Shown here in pieces: positions 1 to 17,843 of a DNA stretch of 64,000 nucleotides. Origin of the DNA: Volvox africanus (lineage: Eukaryota > Chlorophyta > Chlorophyceae > Chlamydomonadales > Volvocaceae); assembly GCA_030268105.1 (NCBI GenBank), contig BSDZ01000101.1, positions 1,488,001 through 1,552,000 of the forward strand, in the 5' to 3' direction. How positions within the stretch are numbered: position 1 is the stretch's first letter; each line of letters opens with the position of its first letter. The notes under the pieces are model-generated. The model saw only the letters and a list, made by a program, of their open reading frames with translations, made no database searches and was not told where the DNA came from. The position numbers and the translations under genes were made by a program.

Positions 1-1261
1 CTCACGGGAGCACACCACCCGGAGCTATGGGGGAGTGCGTACGATATTGCTGGACATGGAAAATCCTTAGTCTGTGATGATATAGCGGCTGCCGCATAGA
101 CATATAACGCCGATAAGCGTCGAGAGCCGGAGCGTCCAGGTCCTACACGTCGCCGCCCGTATTGAACCGTGCTGGCGCTATCGCAACAACTCTCAGAGCC
201 GCTCGCCACGCATCATAAACGTCAGTTGGCAAAACCCGCATCAAAATTTAGTTCGTACTAAGGCGTACGCACAATCGCATGTAGAACCGAAGAACACTTT
301 AACAGCCCATCAAGGACGTAACCAAGTGCGATACTTCACCGTTTTACTGGAAGTGTATCTTAATATTGTAACCCTTTTCCTGGTCTAGTGCGTTCACCAG
401 CCGCAAAGCTAACTCCTACAGCGAGTCGATTTGCCTTTTGTCAAGGCTGTTCAAACATTCATTTCACGGCAAGGAATGGAGGAATTTATATGCATCCTTG
501 CTTATGTCCTTACGTGTACTTGCTCTGTGTGTCCCGTCCAATCAAAGTACCGGGCGGGATTGCCGCCGACTGCAGCAGCACTATATAGCATGATATCCAA
601 GTAATTGAAGAGAGTGAACCATTCGATAGGTTCAGCAGAGTGAAACCCGCCCTAACCTCCAAACGTGCCAGCCACTCAGAAAAAGCCTCTCGCAGGTGGT
701 GGAGGGTCAGTACCCCTCCAGACCCCACCTGGTGTCTGGAGGAGTACTTGGAGTTCTGATAGGTGCAGCCTTGCAGCGGGAAGTGTCAGGGATCATCAAG
801 CAACGAATCCAAAAGGATTTTCCGGCTCGAGCATGGCACGCACACGGCACGCCAAGCACAGCATAGCCGTACGAAGTCTGCAATCGCCAGCAGACCACAT
901 CTTACCTCCCCTGCTAACGTGATGTGCTGTCATAGCATCTTGTTGAGCGTCATGTTTTCAGTCCCTTTCTAGGGTTAGAATTTAGGTTCCAAAACTTGTT
1001 AACGAAACTGCGTTTGCGAAATACCGTGTTCTCCTATGAGTACAATGTAGCGTTCTTGCGGCAGCTTCGCCTCGTGTATCCGATATTTGGTTATGTTCCT
1101 ACCTTCGGTACTAGGTCACACTCGACACTCGCACGCTTGCCAGCTCTTGGCCGGTCGAAGCCGGAAACGATACTCGAAATCTTCGCTTCTTTAATAACAT
1201 ATTGAAATCAATCCATTTTCGAAGTCGGAACTGTGTGCTTCCGAACTCCGCGTCTACTACT
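1..1261. other. Upstream region, no resolved gene
   Basis: No complete gene is visible. A plus-strand stretch around 690-870 could hold the last exon of a gene starting outside the window: after a possible acceptor at about 708 one frame reads PTWCLEEYLEF then stop, and another reads a hydrophobic run LGVLIGAALQREV. Neither resembles a family I recognise and the two frames exclude each other. The promoter of the LCMT1 gene should lie just before 1262; I see no clear TATA box. Confidence 0.3.
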
Positions 1262-4167
1262 ATGCTGCGTTCGCTTGAGGGAAGCGATGCCAGTGTGCAG
1301 GGAACAAACGATGATGCCCAGATCAGCAAAATGTAGGTTGGATATGATTCAGAGCCGGCTCACGTGTCTGGTGTCGGATGGAGAATTCGCCCAATTCTGC
1401 TCGCAGGTCCTGCGCCAAAACTGGCTATTTCAAGGACGAGTTCATACAATATTTTGTTAGGCGCGCTTCGCGCAGGTCACCATTAATTAATCGCGGTACG
1501 CACCATAGGGCCGGTCCACCGGATTCGCTGGCCATCGCAAGTTATGACGTGAGACCAGCAAGGTCCCGACGCTTTGGGGACCTTTCCCTGAATAGATATC
1601 GTCACCTGACAACCACTGTACCACGTAACAGCGCGCTTCGCCTTTGGCACCTTGGCCTCGTGCGCGGTACGACTTAACATGCGGGTCGAAGCACAGGAGA
1701 CGTGCCTCTGAACTCCCCGAGTCCCACCTCCTGACCCTTTTACGTACGCACATCACCCTCAGGATGCGTATCCATTCTACCTTGCAGCGCCAAAGCTTTG
1801 GCTCCTCATCGCATCACTTTATGTGGGATTTTCGTCCGAACCCCCCAGGATATTACAGCCGCCATGCGGCACTTCGTCAGCTTCTTGAGCGTTTCCTGGG
1901 TGCCGCAGCTGCCGCAGGGGAGCAACCCCAGGTGCTGGTACTCGGGGCGGGTTTTGACACGACTTGGTTTCAGCTTTGCCGTGACAAAGGTCGTGCGCCG
2001 TACAGATGCCTGGAGGTTGATTTCCGGGAGGTGCGTCCGTCCGTCGACCCTTGTCCAAAGGGAAATGCGTGCGCGAATTTGAGGCTTTCGGACTGACCTG
2101 GCTTCTCCATCCCTCCCTGGATCGCGCCTTTCTCGTCACCTGGGCGGCGGCGGCTTTCCCCCGTCTTTTATGGAGCCTGATAATTCAACTTGGACCATGG
2201 GCATACCCTGAAAATCTATGGACTTCACCGTATGTCCATATAATGTTTGGGGGTGAATTCCTGCCTCCAGCCCACTGCCTCCAGTACCTTTGGCCTAGAT
2301 AATTCGGTCCTCCTCTTTACTTCTGCTCCAAGGTCACGAGGCGTAAGGCGGCGATCATCGCGAAGGAATCCGCACTCAAATCCCTCCTGGTACAATCCCC
2401 CTCGCTGGCGGCAGAAGCCGCTGACGTCGACTATGCACCAGAAGCACCGGAATCAACTTGCAGCGTGGGCCCCAGTGCTGACAGCAGCGACAGCAACAGC
2501 GCTCTCACTATTACCGCGGGCAGGGCCTCAGGCGCAGCAACAGCAGTAGCAACACCCACAGCAGCGGTAGAGTCGTCGGCTGGCATGGATGTCGCGGCCG
2601 CTGCGAATGATGTAGCGGTGGACGTTACGGGCGGCACTGTGTGTAGTCCGTATTACTGCCTGCAGGCGGTAGATCTGCGGAATTTGGACGCTCTGGAATT
2701 GGCGGTGCAGGAGGCAGGGTGGGACGTCAGGTAGGCGGGGATGTCTGCATACGGAGTATGCGTGTGTGCGCAAGGAAGCCGCCGAAGGGGTAACTGGTCT
2801 TCCCTATATAGTCATATAATAAGCTATTGAACCTATATGTTAATAGGAACATACATTCAATGTTTTCTCGTGTCCACATATCTCGTAACCATAAAATAAG
2901 GCACGCTGTTTCGCTCGTTCCTCAATCCTCAGGCTCCCCACCTACATATTGTCTGAGTGCGTTCTGGTCTACATGGAACCAAGCGATAGTGCGGCTGTCG
3001 TGCGCTGGACGGCGCAGACCTTTCCCAACGCCGTCATGGCGATTTACGAACAGGTTGAGAAACCGAACAAAAGTCGCCGTCAAAACGTCAAACGGGCGTC
3101 TGCATCTTCTGCTTCCGTTCCCTCTTGTGATGTTGCTGGTGCCCTGGTTATGTGAGCGATAGTCAGCCAAGAAAGAAAACGCCTTTTCACTACGTACAAG
3201 CGGATACCCAAAGCGCTCTCTCGCAGCCCTTTCACTGCAAGTCATAGCGCCATATCACATCACATCACGTCACGTCACGTCGATCCACGTACCTCACGTT
3301 GCCTCATATCACTTCCTGCCCAGATCCGGCCGGATGACGCGTTCGGGCGCCAAATGGTGTCCAACCTGGAAATGAGGGGCTGCCCGCTGAAGGGCCTTCC
3401 GGCCACACCCACGCTGACAGCCCATTGCGCCAGGTATGACAGCGCTAATGCGTCAAGTATGTTTCACCCGACATGCCGGATGCGTGTTAGATTTGCAGGT
3501 AGGATAGGTAGGATACGTCGGCATATGTATTCGTTTGCATTTATGGATGTTTGGATACGTATATGGTTCGGATCCCGAATCCACAGGCTGACAGATGGGG
3601 GTTGGAACTGGGCAGAAGCGAGGGACATGGATCACCTGTACCGCACCTTCCTAAACGCCAAGGATAAGGCCAGCGTCGAGCGTCTGGAGCTGTTCGATGA
3701 GCTGGAGGAGTGGCACATGATTCAGGTAGGTAGCGGCTCCATGCTCTCGACCATATCGTAGAATCTTCATTGGTGGATGCGATTCATCCTTGCCCACCGA
3801 TATTTTTGTCTATCTGTTTGTCTGTCAGCATACATGTCTGTCTATGGCAATCAAACACGGTCGTAGTGGCTAACGTGTGAATATGGAGTACAGGATATAC
3901 GCGTGAGCCATCGTGGCGCACGCATTACATTACAAGGATTAGGCTGCCCAAACGCAAGACTAATGCGGGAGCCCATCTGGTTCACCATCAACACGTACTG
4001 ATTATTTCTTGCTCCCGTGCCTGCACCCGCACTTGCGACCCCGTCCACACTTGCACCCATATGCTGCCGCACCTACGCACTGCCGCACCCGACCGCAGGA
4101 ACACTACTGTATTGCGTTGGGGCGTAACGACGCAGCGGGCTGGCTCTGCAAAGTTGGCTTTGACTGA
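1262..4167 (+). CDS. LCMT1: Leucine carboxyl methyltransferase 1 (PP2A methyltransferase)
   Basis: Predicted 392-residue SAM-dependent enzyme that methylates the C-terminal leucine carboxylate of the PP2A catalytic subunit, controlling holoenzyme assembly in the cytosol. Eight exons join in phase: 1262-1332, 1407-1495, 1849-2030, 2333-2730, 2933-3053, 3324-3433, 3587-3725, 4099-4167. Family landmarks are in order: VQGTNDDAQISK, then GYFKDEFIQYFV near residue 32, INRGYYSRHAALRQLL, the SAM loop LGAGFDT (85-91), LEVDF, the SECVLVYMEPSD motif (254-265), PDDAFGRQMVSNLE, FDELEEWHMIQEHYCIALG and a short C-terminus. The ATG at 1262 is the first in frame and gives the short acidic N-terminus usual for the family. 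Exon 4 carries an Ala/Ser-rich insert of roughly 80 residues (about 130-210) absent from animal and yeast enzymes, which are about 330-340 residues long. The intron after exon 5 has a GTTGAG donor. Convergent with IPK1. Confidence 0.9.
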
Positions 4168-4295
4168 GAGAAAGGAGATTTCCTCCGAAGGAAGCCATCG
4201 GTTGTAGTGGTATTGCGTCGTCAATAGCGTGGTAGTTGACAGAGGCAACGGTGTCCGATTCCAGAAGGGATAGAGAGACATGGGACTCCCACACT

Positions 4296-4300
4296 TGTAA
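4296..4300 (+). promoter_or_regulatory. Probable poly(A) signal of LCMT1
   Basis: TGTAA, the volvocine poly(A) signal, lies 129 bases after the LCMT1 stop. It is the first TGTAA after that stop and precedes the convergent IPK1 signal, so the two transcripts probably do not overlap. Confidence 0.55.
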
Positions 4301-4591
4301 GGACAGAAACCCAAGAATGACCGGGGCGTGATGCACACCAGTACCTACACGCAACCACTTCTTGACGGGCACACGTAGGGCCCATCCTACTCAAGCTCAC
4401 CGGGACGTTCAGAGCCAACATCCAGCATATTCCTCGTTAACAGCGTGTACCTGACTCCTCCAGAATTTTGGTCGCGGTACTATATCGCACGCATACATTT
4501 CACATTATATTTTATATTCTATTTATTCCTAGACAAATACTGCGTCTCCAAATGCGACAAACACATGTTCGGCGTCAAGATGATCACCACG

Positions 4592-4596
4592 TTACA
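4592..4596 (-). promoter_or_regulatory. Possible poly(A) signal of IPK1
   Basis: TTACA on the plus strand is TGTAA on the minus strand, about 360 bases downstream of the IPK1 stop at 4958. A nearer signal could have been missed. Confidence 0.35.
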
Positions 4597-4957
4597 CCAA
4601 TTCGGAATGAATAAATGCGTTATAGCGGCCGATCTTTTGATAAAGGTTGTGTCTGTGACAATTCCCGGATCCACCATCGCAGGGGAGGTTACCGTGGAGG
4701 TGGAGCGAAAGGCTAATTATTGCAATAAATTGTGCGTGTTGTATATGCGTGTGTAAAAGCGATCTTGCCAACCCTTGCCAATATCACCATGACGCAGGCG
4801 TGTGCCAGTCAAAACAAACGGTTATATCAAATAAGAGGTGGAGCATCTTGGAAATCTAGGCGTGCAGAAGTCAATAAGCTGAAGTCTCTTACGGGTGTTT
4901 CACATTTTCACCGCCCCCAGTTCCCAGTCCCCAGTTCCCACCGTCAGGTTGCAAACG

Positions 4958-7900
4958 TCAGCTGTTGTCCAACACCCAGCCGGTTTGTTGCGCCAGGGCC
5001 CACAGGAGCTCCCGGTTGTCCTCGGCACAGGCGACCAGACTCCGCTCTAGCTCCACATGCTTCGGTATTTTTGAAGCCGCCTTGACGTCAAGATCCACCA
5101 GCGCCACCTGTGTAAAAAATGGGACGAGTCAAGTTCTCAAGAGGGGGTCTTTGTGATAGGCGTGTTCTTCCCTTACGTGGGCCTTGTTTTTACATTCTGG
5201 ACTAGAAGCAAGGTGAGGCGGCATATAATATTCATGAGGCCAAAAGACGCGTAAAGAGAACAAAAAGCAGAACGCGGAGCTGAGGCACCCCAAGGGGGCA
5301 AGCTGGAGCGGCTGACGATTTGAAGAGACGCATCTTGCCTTGTACATGTAAGTGGCGCCGGATTGTGGGTCCACAAACACACGAACACAAGGCTGTTGTT
5401 GCTTCGACAGTAGCATTATCTGATGGTTGTGGTTATGGCGGTGATGATGAAGAAGAAGATGTCCCTCCTGCATTGCAACGTGGCCGCTACTGCTGTCGCC
5501 GCTGTCGGAGCCCACGGTTTCCGTTTTTAGGGGCGGCTGCAGCGGCTGTTGCTCTGACAGCTCCGGTTCATTCCGATTCATAATGCCGTTAACGCTACCG
5601 CCACTGTCGCTGCACTCCACTGATTCTGTCTCTACTGCTACTGCCCGCTGTAGTGTTACCATGATGCCGCAGTCCTTGGCGGTTGCGGACATGAGGTAAT
5701 GCCGTAGAGCCGCGAGCGTTTCCGCGCTCGGGGCACCCGTGACGCTGCCAGTACCACCGCCACCCCCGCTGCTGGTAATGCCGCTGTCGCTATCCGGCAT
5801 TTGGTTCCTTCCTGCTATTAAAGCTTCAGCAGCCTGCGTGGCCGTAAGTCCAACGGGTAACAGGGACCGATTGTGTCACGCAGTTAAACGCAGAAAAACG
5901 TTTTATGTAAATGAGCGCTGACTAACTGACAAGCTTATCACCTTACCAGCTGACCAACCCGCCAGCATTGAACTATGGTACCAAGCCGGTACCTGAAAAA
6001 CATTGAATCGGGACCACATGGAGAACCGGAAACCTACCCGAAGTTCCTGTACCAGTTGGTCGTACAACCTGAGCGCGCCCTCCGGCCCAACGCCGTCCAG
6101 CGCTTGCACCTGTTGAAGGCGGCTCATAAGGCCTTATGGTGGGGTACGCCGGCAGTAGGGTACGGGGGTGGGAGGGTGTGAAAAAGACGGCCTTGATCTC
6201 AGAGATCTGCGTCAATCCCCGTTGGGAACGTAAGGGTTGTTGAATATATTAGGGGAACCCTGAAGAATGTAAGCAATCACTGCAAGCAACGATGCATGCC
6301 AAGTCAACGGGGCGTAGTGACGTTTAGCCGCCCCTGTAATCTGCTAGACTGATTGTTGCCCAAAATCATACACGTCACGTGAAGCGTGTGTCTTTGCGTG
6401 GGAAGCCCACCGATGCAACGTTCAAATCCACGCTGTACGTCCACGTACAGTGCTAGAGCAACTTCAAGTTTCAAAGCATGGAAACGCAACAATCACTGCA
6501 GCCGTTGAAGGCCGCAGCGATACGTTTAGGCTGAGACCTCCTTGATCTCGCTGATCTCCTGCCCCATAGAGGTGTTGTAAAATTTTTCTGAATAACTTTT
6601 TTAAGAACCTAAAACTATATAATTGACCGTCTGGTAGACGCGTACGTGACCTAACTCACCCTCCTTACACAAGGCCAGCGCCGTGAGACGCGCTAGTGAG
6701 TTCAACGCGCCCATCAGTGGCTCAGGGTTGCTTGATGGCTGTGCCGTTGATGTCCGCCGCTCGGTATCAGTGTCTGGGACAGCAGCGCCAGCGCAGCTAG
6801 TTCCAATGGATGCGGGTGTCGGTGCGGGTAAGGAAGCGGATGCGGCTCCACCAAATATGGCGGCTCCACCGCTAGGGCACGAGACGCCGATGGCAGCGGC
6901 AATGCAGCCGGCGCTAGCGGATGCGGATGCGGATGTGGACCCGGCACCTGCGTCCGCATCCTCACTTGTATGGAGGGTACACGATCCAGATGCTGCGGCA
7001 GCTGCCACTGCTGTCACTGCCGCCACTCTTGGTAAACCTAACCCCATTTCTATTGCCACTGCTACTGCTGCTGTTGCTGTTGCTGCACCCGTTGAAACAG
7101 TCTCTGCCACTGAAGTTGTTAACGCTGTCTCTTCTGTTGCCGGCGGGTTACTGATCGCCGCATTCACAGCCGCCAAGGTGCTGTCATTGTCGCCCTGATG
7201 ACTCTGCACGGTGTCCACTGCGAAAAACCCTTGTAGGTTCACCGCAAGACGCTCCAGTGCGGCCACCTTTGCCACCTCGTGCTTCTGGTGGCCTCCGTCC
7301 CCGCTCTTTACCGCCTTCACGTGCGCCGCGCCGTAGATCTGGATGCCATCCCTGAACACAACGAGGTTGTTCTGCGCAGTACAGCAGCAGCACAGCAGCA
7401 AGGAAGGGCAGGCGAATACACGAGACCTGGCGCTGCTGTCGAGACGCTGCTGTAAAGTACAATTACTGACCGCGATGGTGCAGGAAAATACGAGTGTGTC
7501 AGTGTATGCCGGATAATGGACTACACCGTATGTCATGTGTCACCGGATCACACCATGTATCCGAATATCGGGGAGGGGTGTTGGCCGGTGGTGGGTATAT
7601 GACTACCCGCGAGCAGTAACTGTTACGTGCCGGAAGCCACGCAAGACGGGGGCCGGGAGGGGCCAATGCTGGAGTCATCGGGGCAGCGACATAGACAGCG
7701 GCCGCGAATCGTACCGTGAAAAACCCACTGACGACCTACGTCCCGCATTACAAATTAGATTGCATCACGTAAGCAGACGGGCCGCATGAAAATGACAATG
7801 AGCACACTTGGCTAGAAACCGACCTACTCACGCTGGGTGACCTGATGAGGGCCCGCAGCGCCGCCTCCATGCGCTCCAGTTCCCCCGAAAACAGATCCAA

Positions 7901-10036
7901 CGGGTTGTACAGGCTGATGGGCATTCCATGCTGCAGCGGTGTAGGCGGAGGAAGAACCAAATGAGGTAGAACGTCGAGGTTATGTCGAGGCAAAGGGTCA
8001 AGACGATGCCAACGCGGATGCCCAAGCCAAAGCCAGTCATGCTAACGGAGGTCAAGTCGTTGTGAGCGGGACACACTAACCGTGCCGTTGCCGTTGTGAT
8101 TCATCATGTCAGGCATTCTCACGATGCCTGCCTCGCTGCTTTTTCAGATCATCAAGCAAAGCCACATCACACAAAGTAGTAATCGTGTTGTACAAACGAA
8201 ACGCCCACCTTTACGTGCTTGTACAGCATGTGCAGCATAAAGCGCGGGAAGTGCCGACGGAAATCCAGGGAACCAGTTCCCTTGAGAAAACTCTCGCCTT
8301 CCAACATCCGAAGCTCAAAGGTCCGGCTTGCTTCCGCATCTTCCTTGAACTTCCTCAGCCGCCCTGGCGAGCTGGCGTCGCAGTTATCCGGTCCCGTGAG
8401 CAGCCCTTCTGGCTGCTCCGGGGTAATAACACTTTCAGAAGATCCCGCTGGCGCAGGTTTCGGATCGGATTGCAATTTATCACAGCCACTGTCATCGCCT
8501 CGTAGGTTTGTACGCTTGTTTTCACCACGACGTGGATCTAGGCCCCATTTGGGTTTTATCTCCAGGCATATGGTCGGGCCCACGCCCTTGTAACCATGCG
8601 CAACTAGGGTTCGGCAAAACGTGGGCATTTGGATGTCACAACTTCATGCTTAATGGTTAAGACGATATTGATATTGATCTTTGTGTGTGGCACGCGTCAG
8701 TATAAGCCCGATAAGGGATTACACCGGGTGACATATGGGTCAGCACCATTTGTCAAATCATGGAAAATAAAAACGAAATGGCCCACTCAAATGACTCAAA
8801 TGACTCAAATTTATGTGAAGGAAGGCGGGCAAGAACTGCAAAAGATGTTAGGATGCGAACTCTTCGCATTCGTCACTTCTCATACCTTTGGACTGGAAGG
8901 TGGTATGATCGGGAAGGATTACGGCTGGCAGGCTGCTGCTGCTACTGCTGGTGGCGGCTGCGTTGGTTTCGGAGACGGTTTCGGAACCCATCGCAGCGTG
9001 AAGCTCCCCGGGGATGGGAACGGGAACCTGCGTGTTGTCAACTTGTCAGTTTATCATCATGTGTCCCATAGTCCCACATACATCTCCCCAAATGTCGACC
9101 TAATTTAAAGCTTAAAGAGCGACAAGGGCACGCATCCAGTGATACACAATATGCCGTATCCATTTATGTTACCGTATCCGGGCGATGAACGGCATAATTA
9201 AGATAGCCGCAACGCCAAAGAAATCAAAGATGCACCAGGCTGCACTGTCCTTTCTCAATTTCCAGCACCCAAGGTCCTGCCTGTTTAGTACTAATACTAA
9301 ATCTGCGCGTGACTGCGCGTCCGTTTTGCGTGGTTTAATATATGAACCTGAGCATCACTCTGGATCAATCGAACGCTAGAGCATTCGTAAAGAGCCGTTT
9401 TTGCGTGTTAGGTCACTACCTCGGGCAAGGATTCATATTGTCCGCAAATGTATGATGCACGCAGGAGGGAACGAAGTGATAATCGACACCCAGTAAAGCA
9501 GTGAGCACGTCGAACATTTCGGCTTCACCGTCCTAAACCAAGTTTTTTCATTTACGGCACGCATCGTACAAACCCGCACTTACCCCGGGAAACACGTACT
9601 CGTGCCCCAGCATCGGTGCCATCAACGCGCTCATATACTCAAGCTCCAGTTGAATGCCTGTGCGTTGGGGATGTGCATGCATCACGTACGAAATTTACAT
9701 AAGGGTTTGACAATTTAGTGCAATGTGGTCTCTAGGACATCATAGATAGCCTCCTAGGAGCTTAGTTTTGTAGCGCAGTACCCGCTCCCACCGCTTATGG
9801 TGCCAAGAACGCTGCCCCAAAGCACTTGGTCAACAGCGGAAGCGGTATGAGCCGAGGACTTTCGAACTCGCAGAACATGGCCACGCTGCAAGGCGGGGGC
9901 AGAGGGGAAAGGGTGACGGTGCAACCGTGGGATCCGTCCAGTTGTCGAATGCGCTTACCAGCGTGGGGTCATCGCCGCAATAAGAGAATACCATGTTCGC
10001 CGCGCCTTGACCTTTGAGTTGCCAATCACACTTCAT
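4958..10036 (-). CDS. IPK1: Inositol-pentakisphosphate 2-kinase
   Basis: Predicted 742-residue kinase making InsP6 (phytate) from Ins(1,3,4,5,6)P5. Ten minus-strand exons join in phase: 10036-9959, 9885-9792, 9657-9584, 9532-9490, 8603-8215, 7930-7832, 7371-6660, 6132-6038, 5833-5339, 5107-4958. Family motifs in order: GQGAANMVFSY (residues 9-19, the N-lobe GEGAAN motif), HVLRVRK, CLEIKPKWG (109-117, the signature EIKPK), SLYNPLDLFSG (232-242), NNLVVFRDG (260-268), LSRLQQVQALD-type helix in exon 8, SATAKDCGIM (577-586) and VDLDVK (697-702). Plant IPK1 is about 450 residues. The excess here comes from Ala/Thr/Ser-rich insertions in exon 7 (roughly residues 300-490) and a Ser/Gly/Gln-rich stretch in exon 9 after the AKDC motif. 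The last intron uses a GC donor (AAG|GCAAGA). The ATG at 10036 sits 8 codons before the GQGAAN motif; an open frame continues upstream to 10162, so a longer N-terminus is possible. Confidence 0.88.
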
Positions 10037-12068
10037 TTTCAGGTCAAGGTTGGTAAATGTTGTAAGTTTCCGGTAGTTGAGGGAAGGATACGAGCTATGA
10101 GGAAAGGCCTCGGCACATTTCGTTTTACCACGCCATATAAATTCTAGTTCATAAAATTTCAATATTTTTGAACCTTAGGAAGAGAGCTTTAAATCAGATA
10201 GTTTGCCTTGGAAAAGCAGGCTGCTTCAAATTGAAAACTTTGTTCACTGGAGGCATAGACACGTAGCGTAATGACTATATTACTGTAACATATGCTCTTC
10301 GGTGATACATTTTGGGGGGGGCGTATGTACTTGGCCACCTCATCATCAAAAACTGCACGACTCGAAAAACCGTTAGTAAGGTGGTTCTAACAATATTATG
10401 ACACATCCACATGAGGCTGCACTGTATGCCATATCCCAGCAAAAAAGCGGCAACGGTGAGGGAGGTCCTGGGGTAATTATGCTTAAGCCAAGTTTTCCAA
10501 GGGTAGTAGTCGTTTGAACTGGCCCTAGGATGGCCCCTAAGCGAACATCTTCTAGCTTGAACATGTATGCGTGCATATCTATTATTATGGCATCGTAACC
10601 CTGTATCACTGCAACATTGACTTTCGGAGTTCTCGATAAAAAGGGTTTGACGCGGCTCGTGTGACTTAACTAGTTCATAAACTACTTTGCGGACGTAGCC
10701 GTCCAATCCAAGCAGCTAGGGTGAACCAGGCAGGTGGTGAGGCAGGTAGATAGTATGTTAACACGATGGCTAATCACAAGCCTCAGGACTTCAAACTTCC
10801 ACGACATGTAGTCCCGCCCGCGGTCCGACCTTAACGGCTACGTCTCCCCGTCTCCCTATACATACGCACATCGTGACATTGGCAAATCAACAAGAGCACG
10901 CTGAAATGTCTTCCCTCCTATTGACGCACGCACGCATCTCCTCAATGACTAGGCTTGTCCAGGTTCGAAAAGACCGGCAACAAGACCAATAAAAATGGGT
11001 GCCGGCATGTAACTGCCGCTTATGCTCTTCTCAGGTCATACAACTTAATGTAACACTACATCTAGTACAAGGGAAAGCTGCGCACGCACGCAAAACAGCC
11101 GGTTGCCGCACCTCTACACACCACGAGAACGAAACTTTGCGCAACCTAAGCAAACCGGCACTTCGACCCCCAATCTTGACCCCTACCGTTAAACAGATAA
11201 TAGTTGGCATGCAGAAGTCTCCACTCCCGCTATACCAACAAGGCCAATCTGCGTCGGTGCATACCCGTCAGACAGCCGGAATTGTCGACAAGCGATGCAC
11301 ACAGACACGAGGTCGGAACATGATTCACAGGCGCAAACATACAAGCTGCTGCCGCCTCTGTATCTTGTCTCAGGCCAACGAAGCCTCCATGACCCAGCCT
11401 GGTTTGGGTGTTTCCAAGTCCCTACCAAGTCCTGGGGGCGCCTTTCTTGGCGCTAAGGTAACTCCCCAACACCGGGGCGCTTACCCTGCCGCCCCCAGCT
11501 GCGCAAAGTTTCCCCACAGAAAACCCTAGCGCATTTCTGACACACGCTGACGGTAACTAGAGGGAAAGAACAAGAGGCACGGACCACGTGTCGTGCACCT
11601 TGCGGAAGTCATACATTGGTCACGAACAGCAATTATCGCACGAACGAGCCACACGATGGGCTTAGCACCGCAAATTATTATTAACGCGGATGCAACCCAC
11701 CATTAAATACCCCACGGCAAAGATAGAATGCCGTCATCGAGGCGCTACAAGAAGGAACAGGAGCGCAAGCTAGGGCAACGCGGCCGTGTCGCTGGCTTGC
11801 TAGGATGAGACAAGGTGGAGGACGGGATGTGCCAAGTGCTGTTAAGCAACCACCCACCCCGAACAATCACCACCATCAGCGAGAACAAATCCAATCCCAA
11901 TAGCTTCCCCAAAGGATAAGTACGGGTAACGGCTTTGGGCCACGAGGACATAACCACAACACTATTGCAAAGGACCCCATGCGCTTTGTCCAAGAGATGT
12001 GGAGATCCTACACGCCGTCCGTTCGTCAAGAGGTCCTGCCAGCTCACTCACCATATCCGCTACTTCCA
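10037..12068. other. Intergenic region between LCB2 and IPK1
   Basis: Contains the LCB2 3' UTR and the IPK1 promoter (both minus strand). A plus-strand open frame at 10999-11529 (176 codons, rich in Arg, Thr, Pro and His) has no recognisable domain and looks like chance. A run of eight G residues occurs near 10314. Nothing else was identified. Confidence 0.4.
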
Positions 12069-17273
<5,205 letters not shown>

Positions 17274-17595
17274 TTTTACTGCTAAAAGGTTTTCCAGAAG
17301 AGAAAAGCTGGCTAGTGAGATCTAGGAAATGCAGTGTAAGAACAGATTGACGGCCAAGGCATTTACTTATAGATATAGGTTCCCAATATTTGGTATGTTG
17401 TTTGACTGGTAGTTCATGCCAGCGAAACTGGAGGAACTAAGTCATCGTGTACGGCATTTCGAAATTTTGCATCAACCAGGCCGCATGTAGATACACTTTG
17501 CACTTAGGGTTTAGGGTCGCTATTACAGGATTGTATCAAGTTCGACACCTTGCTATCACACGTCGAGTGGATGTCGCCGTATTATGAACACCGCC

Positions 17596-17600
17596 TTACA
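17596..17600 (-). promoter_or_regulatory. Probable poly(A) signal of the UPF0193 gene
   Basis: TGTAA on the minus strand about 245 bases after the stop at 17844, and before the LCB2 start codon at 17273. Confidence 0.45.
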
Positions 17601-17843
17601 AAGCAAGCCTTGTAAATTTGAATAATCTTTGATTAATTCACATAACTGAATAATGAAGTCCTTGTGCTCAAGGGCAAATCCCGTCTTTATGCTCTCACCC
17701 TTAACCAAGTTATCCACGCCGACGCACATACTCCTGACCATATCGCACATGGATATAAAATTTGGTTATGCCCCCGGTTGGCACCGCTCAAGCATTCTAC
17801 ATGTCTCCTGAACATTAACATCCGTTCACAAACTGGGTTTCAG

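Larger units (their letters stand above)
4168..4957. other. Convergent intergenic region LCMT1/IPK1
   Basis: Holds the 3' UTRs of LCMT1 (+) and IPK1 (-) with opposed TGTAA-type signals near 4296 and 4592. No other coding potential was recognised. Confidence 0.5.

Noticed and set aside
3254..3300. CACAT/CACGT-rich stretch resembling a regulatory repeat
   Set aside because: Short degenerate microsatellite inside an LCMT1 intron, next to the acceptor; no evidence of function.
6405..6445. TTCAAATCC, resembling a tRNA T-loop
   Set aside because: Flanking bases do not pair as a T stem and no D arm, anticodon arm or acceptor stem is visible.
6683..7198. 171-codon plus-strand open frame rich in Ala and Asp
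   Set aside because: It is the antisense shadow of the Ala/Thr-rich low-complexity exon 7 of IPK1, which has motif and phase support.
10999..11529. 176-codon plus-strand open frame between LCB2 and IPK1
   Set aside because: Arg/Thr/Pro-rich composition, no recognisable motif, no supporting splice structure; probably chance.
17505..17520. TTAGGGTTTAGGG, resembling the algal telomere repeat TTTAGGG
   Set aside because: Only two units, inside a short intergenic interval between active genes; too short for a telomere or an interstitial telomeric array.
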